Positions 17,353 to 27,031 of a stretch of 47,204 bases of DNA are shown piece after piece; within the stretch, counting starts at the first letter, position 1, and every line of letters starts with the position of its first letter. Source of the DNA: an uncultured Bacteroides sp. (GTDB lineage Bacteria > Bacteroidota > Bacteroidia > Bacteroidales > Bacteroidaceae); NCBI GenBank assembly GCA_949285075.1, contig CASDXF010000021.1, positions 1-47,204 on the forward strand. The letters are read 5' to 3'. The notes beneath the pieces were generated by a model that was not told the origin of the DNA, did not search any database, and saw only the letters and a list, made by a program, of their open reading frames with translations. The position numbers and the translations under genes are program-made.

Positions 17353-18813
17353 TTATCCTACACTTCCCTCTAACGACACGGCCAACAGTTTCTGCGCTTC
17401 TACCGCAAACTCCATTGGCAGCTTGTTCAAGACCTCCTTCGCGTATCCGTTCACAATCAATCCGACAGCGTCCTCCGTTGGAATGCCCCGCTGATTACAA
17501 TAAAATATCTGGTCTTCGCTTATCTTGCTCGTCGTCGCCTCGTGCTCCACGACCGCCGTCTCGTTGTGAATGTCCATGTACGGGAACGTGTGCGCTCCGC
17601 ACTTATCCCCTAGCAACAGCGAATCGCACTGGCTGTAATTCCGAGCGTTGTCCGCTCTCTCCGAAACCCTCACCAGTCCACGGTAAGAGTTCTCGCTATG
17701 TCCAGCGGAAATTCCCTTGCTTACAATCGTGCTCCGGGTATTCTTGCCCAGATGAATCATCTTTGTTCCCGTATCCGCCTGCTGAAAGTTATTCGTTACC
17801 GCCACGGAATAGAACTCCGCCGTAGAATTATCTCCAGACAATATGCACGAAGGATACTTCCACGTAATGGCGGAACCCGTTTCTACTTGCGTCCAAGAGA
17901 GTTTGCTGTCAATCCCCTTACAGTTACCCCGCTTAGTCACAAAGTTATAAACGCCTCCTTTTCCTTCGGCGTCTCCCGGATACCAGTTCTGCACGGTACT
18001 GTATTTCACTTCCGCACGGTCGTGCACTACAATCTCCACGATAGCGGCATGCAGTTGGTTCTCGTCCCGCATCGGAGCCGTACAGCCTTCCAGATAAGAC
18101 ACGTAGGAATCATCGTCCGCCACAATCAACGTACGCTCGAACTGCCCCGTATTACGGGCATTGATGCGGAAATACGTGGAAAGCTCCATTGGACACCGTA
18201 CTCCTTTAGGAATATAAACGAAAGAGCCGTCGGAAAACACAGCCGAATTAAGGGCCGCAAAGAAATTGTCGCGGTACCCCACCACCGAGCCGAGGTATTT
18301 CCTGACCAAATCCGGGTGTTCCCTGACCGCCTCGCTAAACGAGCAAAAGATAATCCCCTTTTCCATCAGCGTCTCCTTGAAAGTAGTCTTCACCGAGACG
18401 GAATCCATCACAGCGTCTACCGCCATGCCGCTCAACGCCATCTGCTCCTCCAAAGGGATGCCCAATTTATTAAAGGTCTTTATCAGCTCCGGGTCCACTT
18501 CATCCATGCTCTTAGGGCCGTCCTTCTTTCGAGTCGGGTCAGCATAATAGGAAATAGCCTGATAGTCAATCTCCGGTATACGCAAGTGCGCCCACGTGGG
18601 CATCTCCAAAGTCAACCAATAGCGGTAAGCCTTGAGGCGGAAATCCAACAACCAGTCCGGCTCGTTCTTCTTGGAAGAAATCAGCCGAATAATATCCTCA
18701 CTCAGCCCTCGCTCAATGATATCCGTATGCACCTCCGTAGTGAAGCCATACTTATACTTCTCCCGCGTCAGGTCCTTTACATATTTATTGGGTTCTTCTT
18801 GTTGCATCTTCAT
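17353..18813 (-). CDS. sufB: Fe-S cluster scaffold protein SufB
   Basis: 486 residues, full SufB length. The family blocks [38 protein letters not shown] and [22 protein letters not shown] are present, and the cluster-related Cys residues lie in these blocks. It scaffolds nascent Fe-S clusters with SufC and SufD. Its start lies inside the end of the upstream cvpA frame (29-nt overlap, or 23 nt from the next ATG), which implies co-transcription and probably translational coupling. Confidence 0.95.
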   Translation of the reverse strand: MKMQQEEPNKYVKDLTREKYKYGFTTEVHTDIIERGLSEDIIRLISSKKNEPDWLLDFRLKAYRYWLTLEMPTWAHLRIPEIDYQAISYYADPTRKKDGPKSMDEVDPELIKTFNKLGIPLEEQMALSGMAVDAVMDSVSVKTTFKETLMEKGIIFCSFSEAVREHPDLVRKYLGSVVGYRDNFFAALNSAVFSDGSFVYIPKGVRCPMELSTYFRINARNTGQFERTLIVADDDSYVSYLEGCTAPMRDENQLHAAIVEIVVHDRAEVKYSTVQNWYPGDAEGKGGVYNFVTKRGNCKGIDSKLSWTQVETGSAITWKYPSCILSGDNSTAEFYSVAVTNNFQQADTGTKMIHLGKNTRSTIVSKGISAGHSENSYRGLVRVSERADNARNYSQCDSLLLGDKCGAHTFPYMDIHNETAVVEHEATTSKISEDQIFYCNQRGIPTEDAVGLIVNGYAKEVLNKLPMEFAVEAQKLLAVSLEGSVG

Positions 18814-19315
18814 TCTTTAGTATATATTGTTGCGTTATGTCTTTAGCCGCAGGAAAGAACATTCCCGCAAACGTTTCCATCGGGTAATATAACAACGATT
18901 CTTTTTTCTTTGTTCGGCTGATTAACTTATCATCTGGGTCAAGATACTCTATCACTCCTATAAGCAAGCTTGACAATAACAAGAACTTGAGTCCTCCCAG
19001 ACCTCCTCCTAACAGACGGTTCAACCATCCCAGATAAATGGCATTCAACACATTGGTCAGCAGCAAAGCGATTAAGGCGAACAATATCGGCACAGCCACC
19101 CAAATAACAATAAAAGAGATAATCTGCGCGGCTGTCATTGAATCCGTCAACGCCGGACATAACTTTTCCGCTAAAGACGCGTACAGCGCCCTTGCCGCCA
19201 ACAGTCCGACTATGAAACCTAATATAGAAGCCAATTGCCGTACAAAGCCTTTAACGAAGCCTATCACTACACCTACCCCCGCCATAACAAGGATAATAAC
19301 ATCAATCGTCGCCAC
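18785..19315 (-). CDS. CvpA-family membrane protein
   Basis: 176 residues. [41 protein letters not shown] is the typical CvpA opening, followed by further hydrophobic segments (about four in all, to [13 protein letters not shown]) and a charged cytoplasmic tail. The family is linked to colicin V production and envelope stress; its molecular function is not settled. It sits between infB (185 nt upstream) and sufB, which it overlaps, bridging the translation and Fe-S genes. Confidence 0.85.
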   Translation of the reverse strand: MATIDVIILVMAGVGVVIGFVKGFVRQLASILGFIVGLLAARALYASLAEKLCPALTDSMTAAQIISFIVIWVAVPILFALIALLLTNVLNAIYLGWLNRLLGGGLGGLKFLLLSSLLIGVIEYLDPDDKLISRTKKKESLLYYPMETFAGMFFPAAKDITQQYILKNEDATRRTQ

Positions 19316-19500
19316 TTCCCATATATTTGAAATAGAATATCCGAAAAAACAAGGCGGTAAGGTGGCGCGTCCTATACAAACAATACCACATTACCACCTT
19401 TATCTATCTTATGCTGTAAGCGTCCGCTAACTCTGACAAGAGAATGAACACACGCAACGAGACATCTCTCGCAAACGCCGTTCATCGCCTTTACGCCTTA

Positions 19501-22494
19501 TTATAAAGTCTGCTTCACTTCTACCTCTTCAAACGTTTCAATCACATCGTCCACCTTTATGTCATTACATCCTACCAGACTGATACCGCATTCAAAGTTT
19601 GCGCCAACCTCCTTCACGTCATCCTTAAAGCGCTTCAGGGCGTTAATATTTCCGGTAAAGATTACAATGCCGTCACGAATCAAGCGGGCCTTGTCCGTCC
19701 GCTTCACTTTTCCGGTCTTCACCATCGCTCCGGCTACGACACCGACCTTACTGATGTTGAATACCTCGCGCACTTCAATCGTCGCTGTGACTTGCTCCTT
19801 AAGTTCCGGAGCCAACATACCTTCCATCGCCGCCTTCACTTCCTCTATCGCATCGTAGATGACGGAATACTTGCGGATATCCACACCCTCTTGCTCGGCC
19901 AACTTAGCGGCCGAAGCGGAAGGCCGTACTTGGAAGCCGACGATAATCGCGTCCGAAGCGGCGGCAAGAGACACGTCAGACTCGGAAATCTGTCCAACTC
20001 CCTTATGGATGACACAGACTTGTATCCGTTCCGTAGAAAGTTTTATCAACGAATCGCTCAAAGCCTCTACCGAACCATCCACATCACCCTTAACAATGAT
20101 ATTCAGTTCTTGGAAGTTGCCTAAAGCGATACGGCGGCCAAGCTCATCCAACGTCAATATCTTCTGCGTACGCAACCCTTGCTCACGCGCCAACTGCTCA
20201 CGCTTACTTGTAATCTCTCGGGCCTCCTGTTCCGTTGCCACCACGTGGAAAGTGTCTCCGGCGGCAGGTGCTCCATTCAATCCCAAAACCAATGCGGGCT
20301 CAGCAGGGCCGGCCGACTTGATGCGTTGGTTACGCTCGTTGAACATCGCTTTCACACGGCCATAATTGGTCCCGGCCAATATGATATCACCCACTTTCAG
20401 CGTACCGTTAGAGACCAATACCGTAGCCACATAACCTCTTCCCTTGTCCAACGACGACTCGATGATGGAGCCCGTGGCGTTACGGTTCGGATTCGCTTTC
20501 AAGTCAAGCATTTCCGCCTCTAACAGGACTTTCTCCAACAAGTCCTCCACACCGATTCCCTTTTTAGCCGAGATATCTTGCGACTGATACTTACCTCCCC
20601 ATTCTTCCACGAGGAAATTCATATTAGCCAACTCTTCCTTTATCTTATCGGGATTAGCGTTCGGCTTATCTATCTTGTTGATGGCAAACACAATAGGAAC
20701 TCCCGCCGCCATCGCGTGATTGATGGCTTCCTTTGTTTGCGGCATCACGTTGTCGTCGGCCGCCACTATAATGATGGCGATATCCGTCACCTTCGCTCCA
20801 CGGGCACGCATGGCCGTAAAAGCCTCGTGTCCCGGCGTGTCCAAGAAGGTAATGCGCCGCCCGTCTTCCAGTTTCACGTTATACGCTCCTATATGCTGCG
20901 TAATACCACCGGCCTCTCCCGCTATAACATTCGCCTTGCGGATATAGTCGAGCAACGAAGTCTTACCGTGGTCAACATGTCCCATCACCGTCACGATAGG
21001 CGCGCGGGGCAACAGATCTTTCGGGTCATCCTCTTCCTCTACAATGGCCTGAGCCACCTCTGCGCTAACGTATTCGGTCTTAAAGCCAAACTCTTCCGCC
21101 ACCAGATTAATCGTCTCCGCATCCAAGCGTTGGTTAATGGATACCATAATACCAATGCTCATGCACGTAGCGATGACCTGATTCACGGAGATATTCATCA
21201 TGGCGGCCAATTCATTAGCCGTAACGAACTCGGTCAGCTTCAGAGTCTTGCTTTCCTCCATTTCCTGATTCTCCTGCTCCTGCATACGGGAAGAGGCCAA
21301 CTCGCGCTTCTCCTTACGGTACTTGGCGGCCTTGTTCTTCCCCTTAGTGGTCAGGCGGGCCAACGTCTCCTTCACTTGCTTAGCCACGTCCTCTTCGCTT
21401 ACCTCCTGCTTGATAATCGGCTTCTTAAAGCGTTCCTTATTCTTCTTTTTCTCGCCTTGAGGAGCGCCCGGCTTATTTCCTCCCGGCACGACCGGCTTAG
21501 CCTTGCCGAATCCGGAGGTCGCCACATCGTTGACGTCGACTTTCTCCTTATTGATTCTATTTCTCTTCTTCTTGCCACCCACGGGCTCAACGCCGGGTTT
21601 CGCCGCCGTCTTGCCATCGTCCTTGCGGATTTCTTTCATTATGGCCTCTTTCATCTGACGCTTCTGGTCCTGACGGATTTTCTCCTTCTCTTCCCGCTCG
21701 CGGCGTCTCTCCTCCTTCGACTTCTTCTTGGGTCTCGTCGACTGATTCAGCGCGGCAAGGTCTATTTGGCCGAGCACGTTCAGCTTCACGCCCAGTTCGG
21801 GTTGACGAATCTTGAAGATTTCCTCTTCCGGCTTAGCCTTCTCCTCGGCCTGCGGCTGCGCGGCGTTCTCCGCCTCTTCCTTCTTTTCTTCCGCTTTAGC
21901 CTCCGGCGCAGCAGCTACCGGCTCCTTCTTCTCTTCAACCTGCGGCTGCTCCACCCGTTCCGACTTGGCCTCGACCACAGTTTCCTGAACAGCCTCAACC
22001 GCCTTGACGGGAGCTTCCTCCACCGCCGGCTGTTCCACCTTCTTTTCCGGCTGCTCCACGGCTTCCGCCGCTGCCGGCTTTATCTCTTCCTTATTTATCG
22101 TAGGTTCTTTCTTTTCCTGTTCCCTTACCGTTTTCTTGCCGCTAAACTTGTTCAAATCTATTTTACCGACCGGCTTGAACTTCGGACGCACATCATCGGG
22201 TATAACTGTCTTTATCACATTCTCCTCTTTCGCTTTCTCCTGCTTGTCAAAGCCGTCAATAGAAACCGACACCTTGCTACGGTCTTTGTGCTGACGCTCC
22301 TGAATGAAACGTTCCGATTCCTTTTTAAGGTTCTTGTCCGTACTAAACTCCTTTACGAGCATGGCATACTGCTCCTCGCTAATCTTCGTGTTGGGGTTAG
22401 CCTCAACGGTGTACCCCTTCTTTTGCAGGAACTCAACTACCGTCGCGATTCCTACATTCAAATCTCTTGTTACTTTATTTAACCTTATCGTCAT
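19501..22494 (-). CDS. infB: Translation initiation factor IF-2
   Basis: 997 residues. An N-terminal IF2_N helix domain ([28 protein letters not shown]) is followed by ~350 residues of low-complexity Pro/Ala/Glu/Lys sequence and a second IF2_N (~420-470). The GTPase has G1 GHVDHGKTS at ~500, G3 DTPGHEAF and G4 NKIDK; domains II-IV follow with the fMet-tRNA-binding C-terminus. It positions initiator tRNA on the 30S subunit. It is the third gene of the rimP operon. Confidence 0.97.
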   Translation of the reverse strand: MTIRLNKVTRDLNVGIATVVEFLQKKGYTVEANPNTKISEEQYAMLVKEFSTDKNLKKESERFIQERQHKDRSKVSVSIDGFDKQEKAKEENVIKTVIPDDVRPKFKPVGKIDLNKFSGKKTVREQEKKEPTINKEEIKPAAAEAVEQPEKKVEQPAVEEAPVKAVEAVQETVVEAKSERVEQPQVEEKKEPVAAAPEAKAEEKKEEAENAAQPQAEEKAKPEEEIFKIRQPELGVKLNVLGQIDLAALNQSTRPKKKSKEERRREREEKEKIRQDQKRQMKEAIMKEIRKDDGKTAAKPGVEPVGGKKKRNRINKEKVDVNDVATSGFGKAKPVVPGGNKPGAPQGEKKKNKERFKKPIIKQEVSEEDVAKQVKETLARLTTKGKNKAAKYRKEKRELASSRMQEQENQEMEESKTLKLTEFVTANELAAMMNISVNQVIATCMSIGIMVSINQRLDAETINLVAEEFGFKTEYVSAEVAQAIVEEEDDPKDLLPRAPIVTVMGHVDHGKTSLLDYIRKANVIAGEAGGITQHIGAYNVKLEDGRRITFLDTPGHEAFTAMRARGAKVTDIAIIIVAADDNVMPQTKEAINHAMAAGVPIVFAINKIDKPNANPDKIKEELANMNFLVEEWGGKYQSQDISAKKGIGVEDLLEKVLLEAEMLDLKANPNRNATGSIIESSLDKGRGYVATVLVSNGTLKVGDIILAGTNYGRVKAMFNERNQRIKSAGPAEPALVLGLNGAPAAGDTFHVVATEQEAREITSKREQLAREQGLRTQKILTLDELGRRIALGNFQELNIIVKGDVDGSVEALSDSLIKLSTERIQVCVIHKGVGQISESDVSLAAASDAIIVGFQVRPSASAAKLAEQEGVDIRKYSVIYDAIEEVKAAMEGMLAPELKEQVTATIEVREVFNISKVGVVAGAMVKTGKVKRTDKARLIRDGIVIFTGNINALKRFKDDVKEVGANFECGISLVGCNDIKVDDVIETFEEVEVKQTL

Positions 22495-22570
22495 ACTTTA
22501 AATTTATGAATAAATGGAGAATGATAAAACGGACATACGGAAACGTCAGCAAACAACGCCAAGCTTATCC

Positions 22571-23989
22571 TCAAGCGTCTTTCCCGTCTTGGTTCCGGAC
22601 GCTATCGCCTTCTTCCGCGCCGTCACTGTTACCGTCTACAGGTTCATCAACCGATTCCCCGCAATCCGCACTTTCCTCATTGTCCGCGGCGTCGTTATCG
22701 TCCGCGGCGTCATTCTCCTCATAGTAGTTTTCGTCTTCTTCAAACTCTGCTTTCAATACGCGTATCACATCGTCTATCGTCTCCTCTTCCAAATCCGTCT
22801 TTTCAATCAACATGTCGCGAGGCGCGTTCAGTACAGACTTCGCCGTATCGATTCCAATAGCCTTTATCGCGTCTATCACCCATCCGTCAATTTCGTCCCT
22901 GAACTCATCAAGGTAGATATCCTCATCGACTGAACTGTCGTCCACGTCACGGAACACGTCAATCGTATATTCCGTCAGCATGCAAGCCAACTTGATATTC
23001 ATTCCGCCTTTACCGATAGCCAGCGAAACCTCCTCCGGCTTCAGGAACACGTCCGCCCTTTTCTCCTCCTCGTTCAGACGGATAGAAGAAATCTTCGCGG
23101 GGCTCAAGGCGCGCTGTATAAACAGCGAGGTATTCGAGGTATAGTTGATGACATCGATATTCTCATTACGAAGCTCGCGCACGATGCCGTGAATGCGGCT
23201 GCCTTTCACTCCGACACAAGCGCCCACGGGGTCGATACGGTCGTCGTACGACTCTACCGCTATCTTGGCCCGTTCGCCGGGTATCCGGGCGATGCGCTTG
23301 ATGGTTATCAGGCCGTCATTGATTTCCGGCACTTCCATCTCAAACAGGCGCTGCAGGAAAACGGGTGATGTACGCGACAGGATAATCTTCGGATTGTTGT
23401 TCTTATTGTCCACTCTGGCCACTACCGCGCGGACGGTCTCTCCCTTCCGGTAGAAGTCGCTCGGTATCTGTTCCGTCTTAGGGAGCAAAAGCTCGTTGCC
23501 CTCGTCGTCCAGCAGCAGCATTTCCTTTTTCCATATCTGGTAGACTTCCGCATTGATTATCGTACCGACCTTGTCTATGTACTTATTATATAATGTGTCC
23601 TTTTCGAGTTCCAGAATCTTGGAAGCCAAAGTCTGGCGCAGATTCAGAATCGCTCTCCGGCCAAACTTGGAGAAAATCACCTCGTCGGTCACCTCTTCGC
23701 CCACTTCGTAAGAAGCGTCTATCTGCCTCGCCTCGCTGAGCGGAATCTGCATGTTAGGATTCGTCAAGTCCTCGTCGGCCACCACCTCACGGTTACGCCA
23801 TATCTCGAAGTCTCCCTTATCCGGGTTCACGATGACGTCATAGTTCTCGTCTGTCCCGAACATTTTCGCGATTACACTACGGAACGATTCTTCCAGCACG
23901 CTAACCATAGTGGTTCTATCTATATTCTTCAGCTCCTTAAATTCCGCGAAGGTATCAACCAAGCTAATCGTTTCTTCTTTTTTGGCCAT
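22571..23989 (-). CDS. nusA: Transcription termination/antitermination factor NusA
   Basis: 472 residues: N-terminal RNA-polymerase-binding domain (~1-125), S1 domain (~135-205), KH1 with DPVGACVGVKGSRI (~255) and KH2 with AIGKGGMNIKLA (~325). The last ~60 residues are strikingly acidic (runs of Asp/Glu around EENDAADDNDAADNEE) in place of the C-terminal repeats of enterobacterial NusA. It binds RNA polymerase and affects pausing and termination, so it may act on the terminator-like leader of its own operon. It starts 4 nt after rimP. Confidence 0.96.
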   Translation of the reverse strand: MAKKEETISLVDTFAEFKELKNIDRTTMVSVLEESFRSVIAKMFGTDENYDVIVNPDKGDFEIWRNREVVADEDLTNPNMQIPLSEARQIDASYEVGEEVTDEVIFSKFGRRAILNLRQTLASKILELEKDTLYNKYIDKVGTIINAEVYQIWKKEMLLLDDEGNELLLPKTEQIPSDFYRKGETVRAVVARVDNKNNNPKIILSRTSPVFLQRLFEMEVPEINDGLITIKRIARIPGERAKIAVESYDDRIDPVGACVGVKGSRIHGIVRELRNENIDVINYTSNTSLFIQRALSPAKISSIRLNEEEKRADVFLKPEEVSLAIGKGGMNIKLACMLTEYTIDVFRDVDDSSVDEDIYLDEFRDEIDGWVIDAIKAIGIDTAKSVLNAPRDMLIEKTDLEEETIDDVIRVLKAEFEEDENYYEENDAADDNDAADNEESADCGESVDEPVDGNSDGAEEGDSVRNQDGKDA

Positions 23990-23993
23990 AACT

Positions 23994-24461
23994 CTATTTG
24001 AAGTTAATTAAGTATTTAGTGTATTTTATTTGATCGTAAGTGAATGTCTCGTCCTCATCAACCATTTTCGGTCGCTTCGCTCCTTCGGGCTTTACCTTTT
24101 TCCGCGTGGTCAACGTAAATCCCCGCTCGTCCGCCTCCTTCAGCACTCCCGAAAGCTTGCGCCCGTCGTTCGTCATTACTTCCACTTCCTGCCCCACATG
24201 GATATAATACTGCTGCAACACCTTAAAGGGCTGACCGATACCAGCCGAGCCTACCTCCAGTTCATAGTCTTCTTCCTCACGGCTCAGCCTCGACTCTATG
24301 TAACGGCTCAGCTCCACACAGTCTTCTATCCACACGCCTTCTGCGTGGTCTATCTCGACCACGATTTTATCGTCAGGACTCACGGTTACCTCTACCAGAA
24401 AATAGTCTTTTCCTTCCAGCCACTCGTCAACAATCTGACAAACAGTTTTCTTTTCTATCAT
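23994..24461 (-). CDS. rimP: Ribosome maturation factor RimP
   Basis: 155 residues, with VEVDHAEGVWIEDCVELSRYIESRL and YELEVGSAGIGQPF, the conserved N-terminal alpha/beta and SH3-like domain motifs of RimP (YhbC). It assists 30S maturation. It is the first gene of rimP-nusA-infB, with a promoter at 24528-24559 and a leader hairpin at 24480-24505. Confidence 0.93.
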   Translation of the reverse strand: MIEKKTVCQIVDEWLEGKDYFLVEVTVSPDDKIVVEIDHAEGVWIEDCVELSRYIESRLSREEEDYELEVGSAGIGQPFKVLQQYYIHVGQEVEVMTNDGRKLSGVLKEADERGFTLTTRKKVKPEGAKRPKMVDEDETFTYDQIKYTKYLINFK

Positions 24462-24479
24462 TTACTAGCTATTAAGAAT

Positions 24480-24505
24480 AAAAAAGAGGAGCTTAATCGC
24501 CCCTC
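24480..24505 (-). terminator. Terminator-like hairpin in the rimP-nusA-infB leader
   Basis: On the minus strand GAGGGGC (24505-24499) pairs with GCTCCTC (24492-24486) around a 6-nt loop, one pair being G-U, followed immediately by six T (24485-24480). It lies between the promoter and the rimP ATG, so it could act as an attenuator of the operon. Confidence 0.6.
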
Positions 24506-24527
24506 CACTTGTCATCCGTTTCGGTGG

Positions 24528-24559
24528 CAAAGATACAAATAATATAGTCGACTACAAAA
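24528..24559 (-). promoter_or_regulatory. Promoter of the rimP-nusA-infB operon
   Basis: On the minus strand TTTG (just before 24554) and TATCTTTG (24535-24528) are separated by 19 nt, a full match to the Bacteroidota -33/-7 promoter. Transcription would start near 24521, leaving a leader of about 60 nt. Confidence 0.75.
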
Positions 24560-24589
24560 CATTAAAGAAAAAAAGTACGAATTAACAGT

Positions 24590-24631
24590 TTCGCCGACAC
24601 GCTCGCCGACGGCGAAACGGGCCGTCGGCGA
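24590..24631. terminator. GC-rich palindrome after the YgjP-like gene
   Basis: TCGCCGACGGC (24603-24613) is perfectly inverted at 24621-24631 with a 7-nt loop, and a third partial copy TCGCCGACAC precedes it at 24591. On the minus strand a T-run occurs only ~28 nt later, so it is an imperfect intrinsic terminator for the gene ending at 24664. Confidence 0.4.
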
Positions 24632-24663
24632 AGCCGGGTTCGCCACAAAGCGCGGTCCGGGAG

Positions 24664-25368
24664 TCAGAAATCCAACCGGAAGTTCTTCAGTTCCAACCGC
24701 AAAGCCGACGCCCGCTTGTCGGTCAGCCGGTTCAGCAGCTCCCAGAAGCGCTCTCCGTGGTTCATTTCACGGGTGTGACAAAGTTCGTGCAGAAGCACGT
24801 AATCTATCAGGCGCGAGGGAAGCAGCAGCAGATAGAAGGACAGGTTGATGTCCTTGCGGGCCGAACAGCTCCCCCAACGCCCGCGGCTAGAGTTAATCTT
24901 CACGCTACGGTAAGGCAGCCCGCAACGCTCGGACAAGCGCTTCAGGCGGGCGGGAAGAATGAGCTTGGCGTTCCGCCTCAAGGCTTCGCCCACCACCTTG
25001 CGCAGCCACTCCTGCACCCGCCCGTCCGTGAAGTCGGTTCCCGAGGGACAGACAATCCGCACGAATCCCGGACGGGAGGTGGCGAGGAAGCGCTCCGTCT
25101 CTCCCTCTACCAACGAGAGCTTAAAGCAGTCCGCGTCGATGCTGAAGTTCAGGTCTATCGGGGGCAGGACGGCTTTACGGCGAGCCTCCCGCAGCTTGTC
25201 GCGCAGCTTGTCCACGGCGCGGCGCAACTCCTCCGCCGCCGTGCCGGGCGGAACGGAGACGTAAAGGGCGTCCGCCTTCGCGCGAAACACCAAGCGACGG
25301 GCGCGGGCGTTGACCCGCACCACTATCCGCCCCAGTTCCTTATCTTCCATTACCGTGTCCATCGCCAA
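24664..25368 (-). CDS. YgjP-like M48-family metallopeptidase (DUF45)
   Basis: 234 residues. The zinc motif is LLHELCHTREMNHGERFW (~180-197), with LPYRSVKINSSRGRWGSCSARKDINLSF before it, the standard DUF45/YgjP layout. There is no signal peptide, so it is cytoplasmic. Members are putative zinc proteases with no agreed substrate. The start could be either ATG in the first 7 codons; MEDKELGRI is as plausible as the longer form. It follows the RNase HI gene by 27 nt on the same strand. Confidence 0.85.
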   Translation of the reverse strand: MAMDTVMEDKELGRIVVRVNARARRLVFRAKADALYVSVPPGTAAEELRRAVDKLRDKLREARRKAVLPPIDLNFSIDADCFKLSLVEGETERFLATSRPGFVRIVCPSGTDFTDGRVQEWLRKVVGEALRRNAKLILPARLKRLSERCGLPYRSVKINSSRGRWGSCSARKDINLSFYLLLLPSRLIDYVLLHELCHTREMNHGERFWELLNRLTDKRASALRLELKNFRLDF

Positions 25369-25395
25369 ATGATATAACCTCCGGAAGCGGAAGGG

Positions 25396-26028
25396 TCACT
25401 TCCGTCCGAAGTCGGCGGGAATCTCGCCCCACTCCTTCGTCTCCCACTTCAGCACGCGGGTGGAGTAGGCGTTTTCCCTGAGCCACTTTTCCGCCCGGCC
25501 TATGAGCTGAAACAGCGCCTCGGTCTCCGCCGTGCGGGGTAGCTTTGTCTTGCAGGTCTTCTGCCTCACCCAACTCATGGCGTTCACGCTGTCGCTGTAG
25601 ATGGGCATGTCGAACCCGTTCCGCTTCAGCAGGGCCAAGCCGTGAACAATGGCGAGAAACTCGCCGATATTGTTGGTTCCCTTCACCGGTCCGAAGCGGA
25701 ACACTTCCTGTCCGCTGCCCACATGCACGCCCCGGTACTCCATAGGGCCGGGATTGCCGCTGCACGCGGCGTCTACGGCAAGGCTGTTGGGTATCACCGC
25801 GGAGGGCAGGGCGTCCGGACTCGCCTTCCGCTCCTTAACCTTCTTAGCCGCCCCGCCGAGATAGTGATAGGGGGAAGAGGCGAAAGCGCGCTCCGCCTCC
25901 TCACGGGTGTCGAACGACCTGTACTTCGCCCCCTGATACCCTTTCGTCTGAAGCTGACAGTCTGTCCACGAGGTATAAATCCCGGGATTGACGCCCTCCC
26001 ACACGACATAGAATTTCCGCTTGCCCAT
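25396..26028 (-). CDS. Ribonuclease HI with N-terminal viroplasmin domain
   Basis: 210 residues from the ATG at 26028, which begins MGKRKFYVVWEGVNPGIYTSWTDC, the caulimovirus-viroplasmin fold that binds RNA-DNA hybrids; an upstream in-frame extension is not family-like. The RNase H domain follows from ~75: VDAACSGNPG, NNIGEFLAIVHGL, IYSDSVNAMSW and WGEIPADFGRK carry the four acidic metal ligands. It degrades RNA in hybrids; with rnhB at 7625 it gives the genome both RNase H types. It is transcribed just before the YgjP-like gene. Confidence 0.9.
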   Translation of the reverse strand: MGKRKFYVVWEGVNPGIYTSWTDCQLQTKGYQGAKYRSFDTREEAERAFASSPYHYLGGAAKKVKERKASPDALPSAVIPNSLAVDAACSGNPGPMEYRGVHVGSGQEVFRFGPVKGTNNIGEFLAIVHGLALLKRNGFDMPIYSDSVNAMSWVRQKTCKTKLPRTAETEALFQLIGRAEKWLRENAYSTRVLKWETKEWGEIPADFGRK

Positions 26029-26101
26029 AACCGGTAGTATTTTAGCTGTCAAACCATTGCATCTGCGAAGGCGGCCGCTCGGCCGCGATTCCGCCAAGCC
26101 G

Positions 26102-26109
26102 CGAAGGTA
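26102..26109 (-). promoter_or_regulatory. Possible -7 box for RNase HI
   Basis: On the minus strand TACCTTCG, one base from TAnnTTTG, lies 73 nt before the start. The same octamer occurs upstream of corA (4282-4289). No well-spaced -33 is seen. Confidence 0.3.
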
Positions 26110-26187
26110 CAAATATATTTTCAGGGCCGAACAAGGCGTCCGAGATTCTTGTTATACGCTTAGTGATTTAAAAGAAAGGAAACGATT

Positions 26188-26790
26188 ATGGAAAGAAACT
26201 TTAGCGAAGCCCTGAAACACCGCAGGTCTTATTACGCGATAACCAACCAGTCGCCCATCACGGACGAAGAGATTACACGCATCGTCAACACCGCGATAAC
26301 GCACGTGCCGTCCGCATTCAACTCGCAGTCCACCCGAATCGTACTGCTGCTAGGCAAGCACCACCGCAGGCTCTGGAACATCGTGAAAGAGACGCTGAGA
26401 AAACTCGTGCCGCCAGAGGCGTTCGGCAAGACGGAGGAGAAGATAGCGCGCGCTTTCGCGGGCGGATACGGCACGGCGCTCTTCTTTGAGGACGACTCCG
26501 TGGTGGAGGGGTTGCAGAAGGCCTTCCCCGCCTATAAGGAGAACTTTCCGGGATGGTCGGCGCAGACCTCGGCCATGCATCAGCTCGCCGTATGGACCAT
26601 GCTTGAGGACGCGGGGCTAGGCGCGTCTCTGCAACACTATAACCCGCTGATAGACGACGAGGTGCGCCGGGAATGGAAACTGCCCGAACATTGGAAACTC
26701 GTCGCGGAGATGCCCTTCGGCCTCCCGTCGGAGGAACCCGGGAAGAAGGAGTTTCAGCCGCTAGAGGAGCGGGTCAGGGTATTCCGTTAG
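26188..26790 (+). CDS. Nitroreductase-family FMN oxidoreductase
   Basis: 200 residues, the usual nitroreductase length. The FMN-binding basic motif is ALKHRRSYY at the N-terminus; PSAFNSQSTRIV, the central helix AMHQLAVWTMLEDAGLGASLQHYNPLID and the C-terminal WKLVAEMPFGLPSEEPGKKEF are family hallmarks. It most resembles the YdgI/fatty-acid-repression (Frm2-like) group. NAD(P)H-dependent flavin chemistry is likely; the physiological substrate is unknown. AAAGGAA lies 9 nt before the ATG. It is monocistronic. Confidence 0.88.
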   Translation: MERNFSEALKHRRSYYAITNQSPITDEEITRIVNTAITHVPSAFNSQSTRIVLLLGKHHRRLWNIVKETLRKLVPPEAFGKTEEKIARAFAGGYGTALFFEDDSVVEGLQKAFPAYKENFPGWSAQTSAMHQLAVWTMLEDAGLGASLQHYNPLIDDEVRREWKLPEHWKLVAEMPFGLPSEEPGKKEFQPLEERVRVFR

Positions 26791-26862
26791 GCGAGCCGGA
26801 AAGGAGAGGAAAGCTCCGGACGGCGCAAGGACGTAACGCATTAATTCTCAGAGGACTATCTT

Positions 26863-26960
26863 CCGCCTGAGAAACAGCCCTACGGCTCGTGAGCCGCAGG
26901 GCTGTTTCTCGTGAGCCTCTGCCCTGCCTCTCAGGAGCCGTAGGGCTTTTCCTCAAGCGG
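26863..26960. repeat. 22-bp-period intergenic repeat, copy 4 (clearest)
   Basis: Five units start at 26863, 26885, 26907, 26929 and 26951, each exactly 22 bp. Cores are CGCCTGAG, CTCGTGAG, CTCGTGAG, CTCAGGAG and a decayed CTCAAGCG. The linkers AAACAGCCCTACGG and CCGCAGGGCTGTTT are inverted copies with one difference and flank a palindromic core, so 36 bp can fold into a nearly perfect hairpin. The module end CTCAAAA...AACAGCTCCCTAAAG reaches the stop codon of the Gfo/Idh gene at 27032. It lies between convergent genes and could also act as a terminator. Confidence 0.9.
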
Positions 26961-27031
26961 ATTAAGGGCCGGAAGCGAAAGCGGCTCAAAACTCATCCCA
27001 AATCATCGCACGATAAATTCAAAACAGCTCC

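Noticed and set aside
17698-18846. Plus-strand open frame of 382 codons antisense to sufB
   Set aside because: Shadow of a highly conserved gene; no start signal or family motifs.
20578-22482. Plus-strand open frame of 634 codons antisense to infB
   Set aside because: Leu/Arg-rich shadow of the low-complexity and GTPase coding sequence of infB.
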